Source of the DNA: Lachnospiraceae bacterium
GTDB taxonomy: Bacteria; Bacillota; Clostridia; Lachnospirales; Lachnospiraceae
Assembly: GCA_015258065.1 (NCBI GenBank)
Contig: JABZIZ010000013.1
Coordinates: 11,153 to 75,152, forward strand
Length of the DNA stretch: 64,000 nt
Direction: 5' to 3'
Shown: positions 17,495 to 24,659 of the stretch, one piece after another
Layout of the letters: each line of letters begins with the position of its first letter
How positions within the stretch are numbered: position 1 is the stretch's first letter
Translations under genes and position numbers: made by a program
The notes under the pieces: model-generated
The model's input: only the letters and a program-made list of their open reading frames with translations
What the model was told of the DNA's origin: nothing
The model's database searches: none

Positions 17495-18073
17495 TTATAC
17501 AGGGGGAGACATGCGCCCCTGCTCTTCCTTACGGCGGATGCGAAGCTCTTTAAAGAATTGCGTCAGAAGGAGAGAACAGTCTTCCTCCATGAAGCCTCGA
17601 AACACCTCCGCCTGGTGGTTGAAGCCCCTTTCCTCCACGATGTTCATGACGCTTCCACAGCAGCCCGCCTTCGGATTCATGGCGCCGATGACGATGCGGG
17701 GGAGTCTGGCCTGGATAATGGCGCCGGCACACATGGAACAAGGTTCCAGTGTAACATACATGGTACAGGCTTCCAAACGCCAGTCACCGATTTTTCCGGA
17801 AGCCTTCTTCATGGCAGTGATTTCTGCATGAGAGAAGGTGGAATGATCCGCGTTGCGACGGTTGTAGCCCCGACCGATGACGGTTCCCGCGGCAATTTTT
17901 CCGCCTAGATTCTTGGCGAGGGCATTTTTTTCCCCGGGAAGCGCACCGTCATACACAATGACGCAACCGATCGGTACCTCGCCGATCGAGGCGGCCTTCC
18001 TTGCCTGTGCGATGGCTTGTGCCATCCATTTTTTCTGCGGTTGAAAGGGTGGAAAAGAGGTAGAAGGTGTCAT
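17495..18073 (-). CDS. tadA: tRNA-specific adenosine deaminase
   Basis: Deaminates A34 to inosine in tRNA-Arg. It has 192 aa. The zinc site is visible: His82 and Glu84 in SHAEI, Cys112 and Cys115 in TLEPCSMCAGA. About 20 extra residues (about 43-65, rich in GEKNALAKNLGG) interrupt the usual short beta-turn after IGCVIVYDG; the C-terminus also carries a charged tail. Start at ATG 18073 is chosen because GEVPIGC needs the upstream helix; ATG 18025 (MAQAIAQARK) is also possible and neither has a strong ribosome site. Confidence 0.92.
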   Translation of the reverse strand: MTPSTSFPPFQPQKKWMAQAIAQARKAASIGEVPIGCVIVYDGALPGEKNALAKNLGGKIAAGTVIGRGYNRRNADHSTFSHAEITAMKKASGKIGDWRLEACTMYVTLEPCSMCAGAIIQARLPRIVIGAMNPKAGCCGSVMNIVEERGFNHQAEVFRGFMEEDCSLLLTQFFKELRIRRKEEQGRMSPPV

Positions 18074-18495
18074 GGTATGCGAAGGAGGGAAAAACCCAAA
18101 AAAGATATCCGGGAAACGTCCTCAGATATCGCATTAACAGTACAAAGAGGACCGGCTGCACAGGAAATTTCCGGTAATCCTCAAATCCTACTAAAATACT
18201 AGAATTTCAACTGCCATTGTGATACAATGGAACACTATCGAAGGGAACAGGCCAGTCTACATCGGAGGAGTTAAGATTCAAAGGATCGAATCGGAGGCGT
18301 CCTTCTCCTGTCTCATCGAGGAGGCGTGAAATTCAAAAAGGGTTGAAATTGAAATTGGAATCCTTTTGTTGCCTGTATAGCATAGCACAAGACGAAAAAA
18401 GATCATAGTTTCAGAAGGAGCAAGAACGCATCTCCGGACAGAGACAGAGTTTCACACAAGCCGAAACTGAAAGTTAGGCAGTTGGAAAGGGAAAG
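18074..18495. other. Intergenic region between tadA and the Rrf2 gene
   Basis: 422 bp without a gene, serving as divergent promoter space. It holds the word TACTAAAATACTAG (18189-18202), a possible -10 TACAAT near 18222, and short GGAGGAG/GAGGAGGC stretches at about 18265-18330. I see no tRNA, T-box or recognised riboswitch. Confidence 0.4.
18189..18202. promoter_or_regulatory. Candidate operator, second TACTAAAATACTAG copy
   Basis: Identical 14-bp word to the one near 4008, located about 20 bp upstream of a possible -10 and about 300 bp upstream of the Rrf2 gene. An Rrf2-type autoregulatory site is an inference. Confidence 0.35.
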
Positions 18496-18939
18496 ATGAA
18501 AATATCGACAAAAGGGCGCTATGCGCTTCGAGTCATGATTGATTTGGCGCTGCACGATACGGGAGAATATGTGGCGCTCAAAGATATATCCGCCAGACAG
18601 GGAATCACGGTCAAATATCTGGAACAGATTGTGACTGCCCTCAATAAGGCAGGGTATCTGCGCAGCATGCGCGGCGTGGGAGGCGGGCACCGCCTGGCAA
18701 AACCTGCCAGAGAGTATCGGGTGGGAGATATCCTAAGAACGATGGAAGGGAATTTGACGCCGGTCGAGTGCATCGGGGTAGATGGAGGATCCATTGAGTG
18801 TCCGCGGGCGGATTCCTGTCCGACGATTTCCTTTTGGGTCGGGCTGGACAAGGTGGTGAACGAATATGTAGACCGTTTCACCTTGCAGGATCTGGCGGAT
18901 GAGAGCAAGGCTGCAGGAGAATACGATTATTCGATTTAA
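18496..18939 (+). CDS. Rrf2/IscR-family transcriptional regulator
   Basis: A DNA-binding protein of 147 aa. The winged-helix N-terminus begins MKISTKGRYALRVMIDLA and continues with ISARQGITVKYLEQIV (recognition helix region) and GGGHRLAKP (wing). Three cysteines at 92, 102 and 108 could bind an iron-sulfur cluster as in IscR, but the first spacing (x9) is wider than the IscR x5. It stands alone; no isc/suf or cys genes follow within the window. GGAAAGGGAAAG precedes the ATG. Likely senses Fe-S, redox or cysteine status; the ligand cannot be decided here. Confidence 0.9.
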   Translation: MKISTKGRYALRVMIDLALHDTGEYVALKDISARQGITVKYLEQIVTALNKAGYLRSMRGVGGGHRLAKPAREYRVGDILRTMEGNLTPVECIGVDGGSIECPRADSCPTISFWVGLDKVVNEYVDRFTLQDLADESKAAGEYDYSI

Positions 18940-18951
18940 ACGGCATTGGTC

Positions 18952-18981
18952 TTGACAAAGTTGCAAGCGGCTGGTTATATT
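18952..18981 (+). promoter_or_regulatory. Promoter of SRP RNA
   Basis: A consensus TTGACA (18952-18957) and TATATT (18976-18981) with an 18-bp spacer. The predicted start near 18988 coincides with the beginning of the SRP RNA fold. Confidence 0.8.
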
Positions 18982-18989
18982 GTTTAGGC

Positions 18990-19133
18990 GAAAGCAGGTG
19001 CTTTCGGGCGCAGATGGGTCTTATACAATGAAGACCCGCGAACCGTGTCAGGTCGGGAACGAAGCAGCACTAAGTGGAATTCTTCATGTGTTGTAAGTAT
19101 GCCTATCTGCGTTACCGAAAGCATCTGCTTTTT
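18990..19133 (+). ncRNA. ffs: Signal recognition particle RNA (4.5S-type)
   Basis: The RNA scaffold of SRP that binds Ffh for co-translational membrane targeting. The diagnostic helix-8 tip GTCAGGTCGGGAACGAAGCA is present at about 19046-19065, with a GGAA tetraloop closed by G-C and the symmetric and asymmetric loops around it. The ends pair: GCAGGTGCTTTCGG (18994-19007) with CCGAAAGCATCTGC (19115-19128), leaving a T run as terminator. The length of about 140 nt is longer than E. coli 4.5S RNA but lacks a Bacillus-type Alu domain. It has its own consensus promoter. Confidence 0.93.
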
Positions 19134-19227
19134 GTATAATTTGTTGGAGATCAGTTCGTAAAAGGCTCTAATAAAAGATGTTTTATAAAAAAATCTAATA
19201 AAAAATTGGCTTGCACAGCGTTTTTTC

Positions 19228-19256
19228 TTGACAAAAGGAGCGGAAACGAATATAAG
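19228..19256 (+). promoter_or_regulatory. Promoter of hup
   Basis: A perfect TTGACA (19228-19233), a 17-bp spacer and TATAAG (19251-19256), about 50 bp before the HU start codon. A strong constitutive promoter is expected. Confidence 0.85.
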
Positions 19257-19312
19257 TAAAAGTATCGTGCAAACGCACGAGTAAACAAACACTCTAACAG
19301 GAGGATTTTGAA

Positions 19313-19591
19313 ATGAACAAGACTGAACTTGTGGCAGCGATTGCTGACAGCACCGAGTTATCTCGTAAGGACGTTGAAGCGGTGGTTAAGTCCTTTACAG
19401 AAGTCGTTTCCGATGAACTGAAGAAGAAGGGAAAGGTACAGCTTGTAGGCTTCGGAACTTTTGAAGTTTCTCAGAGAGCGGAGAGAGAAGGCAGAAATCC
19501 GCAGACCGGCGCAACCATGAAGATCCCGGCATCCTATGCACCGAGATTCAAGGCTGGCAAGGCTCTTAAGGATCTGGTCAACGAGAAGTAA
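19313..19591 (+). CDS. hup: HU family DNA-binding protein
   Basis: A histone-like nucleoid protein of 92 aa that bends DNA as a dimer. It starts MNKTELVAAIADSTELSRKD and contains the DNA-binding arm signature GFGTFEVSQRAEREGRNPQT followed by IPASYAPRFKAGKALKDLVN. A strong AGGAGG lies 8 bp before the ATG. It has its own promoter and a hairpin terminator, and rqcP follows with 67 bp spacing, as in many Lachnospiraceae. Confidence 0.97.
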   Translation: MNKTELVAAIADSTELSRKDVEAVVKSFTEVVSDELKKKGKVQLVGFGTFEVSQRAEREGRNPQTGATMKIPASYAPRFKAGKALKDLVNEK

Positions 19592-19607
19592 GAGATTCTG
19601 ATTTACC

Positions 19608-19637
19608 GGAGCCTGTGCCTGTGCACAGGTTCCTTTT
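19608..19637 (+). terminator. Hairpin after hup
   Basis: Stem 19608-19618 (GGAGCCTGTGC) with 19623-19633 (GCACAGGTTCC), one G-U pair, a 4-nt loop and TTTT. The short T run suggests partial termination, allowing some read-through into rqcP. Confidence 0.7.
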
Positions 19638-19658
19638 GTGTCTACAAAGGATAGGGCC

Positions 19659-19901
19659 ATGAGACTGGACAAATTTCTGAAGGTTTCCAGACTGATCAAA
19701 AGAAGGACGGTTGCAAACGAAGCCTGTGACGCAGGACGGGTTCTTTTAAACGGAAGGGTTGCCAGAGCCTCCGCAGAAGTCAAGGCGGGCGACCGCATCA
19801 CCATCGGTTTCGGCAACAAGGATGTTTCAGTGGAAGTGCTGGACGTGAAGGAAAGCACCCGCAAAGAGGAAGCACAGGAACTGTTCCGGTACTGTTCTTA
19901 A
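19659..19901 (+). CDS. rqcP: RqcP-type S4 RNA-binding protein
   Basis: An S4-domain protein of 80 aa (YabO/RqcP family) that in B. subtilis acts in ribosome-associated quality control, stabilising P-site tRNA during alanine tailing. The S4 signature is MRLDKFLKVSRLIKRRTVAN followed by GRVLLNGRVARASAEVKAGD. The ATG at 19659 follows AAGGATAGG; the GTG at 19638 is rejected. It is followed by divIC, as in Bacillus, but without yabP and yabQ between them. Confidence 0.9.
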   Translation: MRLDKFLKVSRLIKRRTVANEACDAGRVLLNGRVARASAEVKAGDRITIGFGNKDVSVEVLDVKESTRKEEAQELFRYCS

Positions 19902-20039
19902 ACCCGTCTGTTATGTGTTATCGTCATGAATCCGATATATGAGATACCGGGGTGTAAAGCAATCAAAGGCGGAGGGATAGCGCTCTGTATCGAAGGACGA
20001 ATTCTCACATCCGATGGGTGCTCAAAAGGAAAGATGGCG

Positions 20040-20360
20040 ATGCGGAAAGAAGAAAGTAAAATGGCAAGACCCAGAAAGAGGAATCGAAAGGAAAACAGAT
20101 TCAGTATTTTTTTGGCCGTAATCGTCGTCATTCTTCTAACGACCATGGTTGGCTTTAAAAGCATAGGGTTGAAACAAAAGAGGGACCAGTACCTGGAAGA
20201 GCAGACCCGGCTGACCAAGCAGATTCAGAAAGAAGAGGCACGCAGCCAGGAGATTGCAGAATACGAGAAATATACGCATACGCGAAAATATATAGAGGAA
20301 GTGGCAAGGGATAAGCTCGGACTCATCTATGAGGGGGAAATCCTTTTTCGGAACGAATAA
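20040..20360 (+). CDS. divIC: FtsB/DivIC-family septum formation initiator
   Basis: A bitopic division protein of about 106 aa. A basic cytoplasmic tail (RPRKRNRKENR) precedes one transmembrane helix FSIFLAVIVVILLTTMVGF, then an extracellular coiled coil (QKRDQYLEEQTRLTKQIQKE) and the conserved end YIEEVARDKLGLIYEGEILF. The ATG at 20040 lies 9 nt after AAAAGGA; ATG 20061 (MARPRK) is an alternative. It works with FtsL and DivIB in the divisome. Between rqcP and tilS, sporulating relatives carry yabP, yabQ and spoIIE, none of which occurs here. Confidence 0.9.
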   Translation: MRKEESKMARPRKRNRKENRFSIFLAVIVVILLTTMVGFKSIGLKQKRDQYLEEQTRLTKQIQKEEARSQEIAEYEKYTHTRKYIEEVARDKLGLIYEGEILFRNE

Positions 20361-20361
20361 G

Positions 20362-20400
20362 AAGACTTTTTCCGGCAGCACGGAAAAGGTCTTTTGTTTT
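20362..20400 (+). terminator. Terminator after divIC
   Basis: A 13-bp stem pairs 20362-20374 with 20381-20393 (AAGACTTTTTCCG against CGGAAAAGGTCTT, one G-U), with a 6-nt GCAGCA loop and a broken T run. Confidence 0.8.
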
Positions 20401-20440
20401 TGAAGGGTTCCTTGAATCGGAGGGGACAGGAATAGAGATA

Positions 20441-20520
20441 GATAAGAACAGAGAAAGATAAGAACAGAGAAAGATAAGAACAGAGAAAGATAAGAACGGA
20501 GAAAGATAAGAACAGGAGCG
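20441..20520 (+). repeat. 16-bp x5 tandem repeat that ends in the tilS ribosome site
   Basis: Three exact copies of GATAAGAACAGAGAAA (20441, 20457, 20473), a one-mismatch copy (20489) and a fifth diverged copy (20505-20520) ending CAGGAGCG. Only the last unit contains AGGAG, which lies 5 nt before the TTG start of tilS. Confidence 0.95.
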
Positions 20521-20523
20521 AAT

Positions 20524-22029
20524 TTGGACAGGAAGGAAAGACAGCTGATCGAAGCTGTTCGGGATCAAATGGCAGTCTCTCTTAGCGGGGGACAGAGGAA
20601 GAGGGTGATCGCCGCCGTTTCCGGAGGCGCGGATTCCATGTGCCTGCTGGAAATTCTGACGCTTCTGGCGCCGCAAATGGGCTTTGATCTGCTGGTAGCG
20701 CATGTCAACCACGGGATCAGGGGGAAGGAGGCGGATGAAGATGAGGCCTTCGTCAGGAGACAGTGCGCTTTGCGGAAGCTGCCTTTTTATGTAAAAAAAG
20801 AAGACGTGCCGGCGCTTGCGAAGAAAGAGCATCTCAGTGAAGAAGCCGCAGGAAGAAGCGTGAGATATGCGTTCTTTCGTGCACTTTTGCAGAAAGAAGG
20901 GGCGGGATGGATTGCGACCGCACACAATCAGGGAGATGCGGCGGAGACTTTTTTGTTTCACCTCTGTAGGGGGAGCGGTTTGCAGGGACTTTCCGGAATT
21001 GCGGAAGCGGAGGGGGATTTAATCCGTCCGCTGATTCATGTTTCCAGAGGGGAAATTGAACAATTTTTGGAAAAAAGAGGGATCCCCTTTGTAGAGGATG
21101 TGACCAACCGGGAGAAGAAATACACCCGCAATCGCATCCGTGGAGAGGTTCTGCCGTTGCTTGAGGCGGAAATCAATCCGCGCACGCAGGAGCACATCCT
21201 GCAAACGGCGGCACAGATTGCCTCGGTGCAATCTTATATCCGGGCGCAAGCCAGGAAAATTTATTTGCAGGCGAAGAAAGAAACGGGCGAAAACGGAGAA
21301 CGATCTCTGTCACTCTTTCTTTTAGAGAAGGAACCCGACTTTCTGAGAAGAGAGGTCTATCTCCTTGCCCTGGAAGATCTGTTCGGCGACCGGTATTTAG
21401 GGAGAAAAGATATCACCAGAAGGCAGCTCGAGGCGGTGGACTTGCTTGGCAGAAGGAAAAGCAGCGCCAAAGAGTTGCAGCTGCCTGCGGGAGTGGCCAT
21501 CAGGAAGGAGTACGGGGCGCTGCTCTTTTACCGAAGACGGCGGGAAGAAGAGGGCGACCCGTCTTCTCAACAACCAAAAAAGGTGGAAGAAGAGGGACTG
21601 AGGCTGGAGACGGAAGCGCTGCGGAAGGGAGAGATGATTCATGCTTCCTTCCACGATTACAGAATCACGGCATACACGGATTTTTCGTATGAAAGAGAAG
21701 ATTCCGGTCGGTATACGAACTGTTTTGACTATGCTATAATCAAGAGCACTGTTTTCTTCCGATATAGAAAAGAAGGGGATTTTTTCTCTCTCAATCGGGA
21801 AGGGAGCAAGCACAAGGAAATCCGAAAATGGATGACGGACGAGAAGATTCCGGCAAGAATGCGGGACAGAATCCTGCTGATGGCAGACGGCAACCATGTT
21901 TTGTGGATACCGGGATACCGCACGGATGCAGAGGTGCTTAAGAGCGCCCGTCAAGCAGGGAGATTCCTGCATATACGGATTGAAAAGGAGATCAATGGCA
22001 GAGAAGATCAAGGAACTGATTTCAAGTGA
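20524..22029 (+). CDS. tilS: tRNA(Ile)-lysidine synthetase
   Basis: Ligates lysine to C34 of tRNA-Ile2 so that it reads AUA. It has 501 aa. The N-terminal PP-loop ATPase motif is AVSGGADSMCLL; LLVAHVNHGIRG and TAHNQGDAAETF follow. A central TilS domain and a C-terminal domain (FFRYRKEGDFF, then WMTDEKIPARMRDR) are present. It starts at TTG 20524 with AGGAG 5 nt upstream, provided by the last unit of a 16-bp repeat. Its 3' end overlaps hpt by 35 bp. Confidence 0.95.
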   Translation: MDRKERQLIEAVRDQMAVSLSGGQRKRVIAAVSGGADSMCLLEILTLLAPQMGFDLLVAHVNHGIRGKEADEDEAFVRRQCALRKLPFYVKKEDVPALAKKEHLSEEAAGRSVRYAFFRALLQKEGAGWIATAHNQGDAAETFLFHLCRGSGLQGLSGIAEAEGDLIRPLIHVSRGEIEQFLEKRGIPFVEDVTNREKKYTRNRIRGEVLPLLEAEINPRTQEHILQTAAQIASVQSYIRAQARKIYLQAKKETGENGERSLSLFLLEKEPDFLRREVYLLALEDLFGDRYLGRKDITRRQLEAVDLLGRRKSSAKELQLPAGVAIRKEYGALLFYRRRREEEGDPSSQQPKKVEEEGLRLETEALRKGEMIHASFHDYRITAYTDFSYEREDSGRYTNCFDYAIIKSTVFFRYRKEGDFFSLNREGSKHKEIRKWMTDEKIPARMRDRILLMADGNHVLWIPGYRTDAEVLKSARQAGRFLHIRIEKEINGREDQGTDFK

Positions 22030-22525
22030 AGAGGTAGATCTGCGCGTCCGGGAACTCGGTGCGGAGATCAGCAAAGATTATGAGGGAAAGACGGTACACA
22101 TGATCGGCATCCTGAAAGGCGCTTGCTTTTTCATGTGCGGACTGGCAAAGCATATTACGGTTCCGGTGACGATGGATTTCATGTCCGTTTCCAGCTATGG
22201 TGGAAACACGGTTTCCAGCGGTATTGTGAAGGTGGTGAAGGATCTGGACGAACAGATCAGCGGGAGAGATGTCCTCATCGTGGAGGATATCATTGATTCG
22301 GGAAGAACCCTATCTTATCTGATCAAAATGCTCTCGGACAGGAAGCCGGCAAGCATCCGTCTGGCAACCTTACTGGACAAACCGGACAGACGAGTGGTGC
22401 AGGACGTGTCCGTAGATTATTCGGGCTTTTTGATCCCGGATGAGTTTGTCGTGGGTTACGGGCTGGACTTTGACCAGAAATACCGCAACCTGCCCTTTAT
22501 CGGGACAGTTTCTTTTGAAGAGTGA
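21995..22525 (+). CDS. hpt: Hypoxanthine phosphoribosyltransferase
   Basis: Salvages hypoxanthine and guanine with PRPP to IMP and GMP. It has 176 aa from ATG 21995, preceded by AAGGAG. The PRPP-binding motif is VLIVEDIIDSGRTL; LKGACFFM and DFMSVSSYGG are the substrate loops. It overlaps the end of tilS by 35 bp, the standard tilS-hpt-ftsH order of Firmicutes, implying translational coupling. FtsH follows after 21 bp. Confidence 0.95.
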   Translation: MAEKIKELISSEEVDLRVRELGAEISKDYEGKTVHMIGILKGACFFMCGLAKHITVPVTMDFMSVSSYGGNTVSSGIVKVVKDLDEQISGRDVLIVEDIIDSGRTLSYLIKMLSDRKPASIRLATLLDKPDRRVVQDVSVDYSGFLIPDEFVVGYGLDFDQKYRNLPFIGTVSFEE

Positions 22526-22546
22526 TTTTAGAAGTGGAGATGGAAG

Positions 22547-24409
22547 GTGAAGAAACAGAGGAATTATACAAGATATCTTCTGATGGCAGTGCTGCTGCTG
22601 GTGATCTTAATGGCGATGAGATTCGTGGGGAGCGCTACCGCTCTTTCGAACGCTTATACGGTCGGGCGACTGGAACGTGATTTACAATCGGGGAAGGTGG
22701 TGGATGCCGCCCTGACTCCCTATGCGGACACGCCAACCGGTTCAGCGGAGGTATTGCTCAAGGACGGCAGCAGGAAGAAACTTTACGCCACCGACATCAG
22801 AGAGGTGGAGAAGCTGCTTCGGAAGAACCATGTGGATCCGCAGATCAATGAGGTGAAGGATGATAACTGGATGTTTTCCATCCTGGTGCCGGGTCTGATC
22901 GGGGTGGCGGCGCTGGTGTTCATTGTGATGCTGATCAGCAACAATCAGAATGCACAGAGCGGCAATTCCAGGATGATGAATTTCGGAAGAAGCAGGGCCA
23001 GAATTGCGAATCCGGAAGATAATAAAGTGACGCTAAAGGACGTAGCGGGACTTCAGGAAGAGAAGGAACAGCTGGCTGAGATCATAGCCTTTTTGAAATC
23101 GCCCGCCAAATTTACACGGGTGGGTGCACGAATTCCGAAGGGCGTCCTGTTGGAAGGATCTCCGGGGACCGGTAAAACACTGCTTGCCAAGGCAATCGCG
23201 GGGGAGGCAGGGGTTCCGTTCTTTACCATCTCCGGCTCTGACTTTGTGGAGATGTTCGTAGGCGTTGGAGCATCCAGAGTAAGAGATCTGTTTGCCGATG
23301 CCAAGAAAAATGCACCCTGTATCGTTTTTATTGATGAGATTGATGCCGTGGCGCGCCGCAGAGGAACCGGTATGGGAGGCGGCCATGATGAAAGAGAGCA
23401 GACGCTGAATCAGTTGCTGGTAGAGATGGACGGCTTCGGCGTGAACGAAGGCATTATTGTTCTGGCAGCGACGAACCGGGTGGACATACTGGATCCTGCG
23501 ATTCTGCGTCCGGGACGATTTGACCGGAAGATCACGGTCTCCAGACCGGACATTGGAGGCAGAGAAGAAATCCTGCAGGTGCATGCGAGAAACAAGCCGC
23601 TCTCGGAAGATGTGGATTTGAAGCAGGTTGCCCAGACGACGGCGGGATTTACGGGGGCGGATCTGGAAAATCTCCTGAACGAAAGTGCCATTCACGCCGC
23701 CATGCAAAATCATACTTATATTTCCCAGGCAGACATCCGCAAGGCCTTTGTACAGGTGGGAATCGGAACGGAGAAGCACAGCCGGATTATTTCCGAAGAA
23801 GAGAAGAAAATCACCGCCTACCATGAAGCGGGTCATGCCATCCTCTTCCATGTGTTGCCGGATGTCGGGCCGGTGTATACCGTTTCCATCATCCCGACCG
23901 GGCTTGGGGCAGCCGGTTACACCATGCCGCTTCCTGAGAAAGACGAAATGTTCGTCACCAGAAGCAAGATGTTAGAGGAAATCATGGTTTCTCTGGGCGG
24001 AAGAATTGCGGAAGAGATTATCTTTGGAGACATCACCACGGGCGCTTCCAGCGATATCCAAAAGGCAACCAAACAGGCGCACAATATGGTGACACGTTAT
24101 GGAATGAGCCTGAAGATCGGAACGGTCAACTACGATGATCAGGAAGAAGATGTCTTCATCGGTTACGAGATCGGCCACGCCAAGAAAAATTCCGAACTCG
24201 TACAGGGACAGATCGATCAGGAAGTGAAGAATATCATTGATGCCTGCTATCATAAGGCAAAAGAGCTGATCCTGGAATACGAAGACGTTTTGCACAAGAG
24301 TGCGGAGCTGCTCCTGGAAAAAGAAAAGATTGGCAGAGAAGAATTCGAAGCCCTCTTTGAGGGACACGAGGAAAAATTACAGGCTTCGGAAATGATTCCC
24401 AAGGCTTGA
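22547..24409 (+). CDS. ftsH: ATP-dependent zinc metalloprotease FtsH (copy 1)
   Basis: A membrane AAA protease that degrades misfolded membrane proteins and regulators. It has 620 aa with a GTG start. Two transmembrane segments (about 11-28 and 106-127) flank an extracellular domain. The Walker A motif is EGSPGTGKT (about 204-211; Ser replaces the usual Pro in GPPGTGKT), Walker B is IVFIDEIDAV, the second region of homology is AATNRVDILDPAILRPGRFD, and the zinc site is AYHEAGHAI near 425. It is the canonical copy in the tilS-hpt-ftsH operon; a longer second ftsH occurs at 33023. Confidence 0.96.
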   Translation: MKKQRNYTRYLLMAVLLLVILMAMRFVGSATALSNAYTVGRLERDLQSGKVVDAALTPYADTPTGSAEVLLKDGSRKKLYATDIREVEKLLRKNHVDPQINEVKDDNWMFSILVPGLIGVAALVFIVMLISNNQNAQSGNSRMMNFGRSRARIANPEDNKVTLKDVAGLQEEKEQLAEIIAFLKSPAKFTRVGARIPKGVLLEGSPGTGKTLLAKAIAGEAGVPFFTISGSDFVEMFVGVGASRVRDLFADAKKNAPCIVFIDEIDAVARRRGTGMGGGHDEREQTLNQLLVEMDGFGVNEGIIVLAATNRVDILDPAILRPGRFDRKITVSRPDIGGREEILQVHARNKPLSEDVDLKQVAQTTAGFTGADLENLLNESAIHAAMQNHTYISQADIRKAFVQVGIGTEKHSRIISEEEKKITAYHEAGHAILFHVLPDVGPVYTVSIIPTGLGAAGYTMPLPEKDEMFVTRSKMLEEIMVSLGGRIAEEIIFGDITTGASSDIQKATKQAHNMVTRYGMSLKIGTVNYDDQEEDVFIGYEIGHAKKNSELVQGQIDQEVKNIIDACYHKAKELILEYEDVLHKSAELLLEKEKIGREEFEALFEGHEEKLQASEMIPKA

Positions 24410-24583
24410 TCGCCCGGGGACCAGAATCTTGGTAAAACTGCATAAAAATAAATAGTGCAATTTGTAAAATTTATACAGGCTGCGTATTTACGTCTTGGGA
24501 GAGGAATGATAGTATACTAATTGTAACCCCCCAATACATTATATTTTTTGCTATACCCCATAAGTAAGAAATACCTTCTCAGA

Positions 24584-24615
24584 AAAGAGCAGCCCCTCCC
24601 TAAGGCTGCTTTTTT
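24584..24615 (+). terminator. Terminator between ftsH and the GH13 gene
   Basis: AGCAGCC (24588-24594) pairs with GGCTGCT (24604-24610) around a 9-nt loop, followed by six T. It sits about 175 bp after ftsH and about 45 bp before the amylase gene. A possible -10 TATACT at 24513 lies about 70 bp upstream. Confidence 0.8.
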
Positions 24616-24659
24616 CATACCTCTCAGGGAGGGCGAAAGACTTACAGACAGGTGACTTT

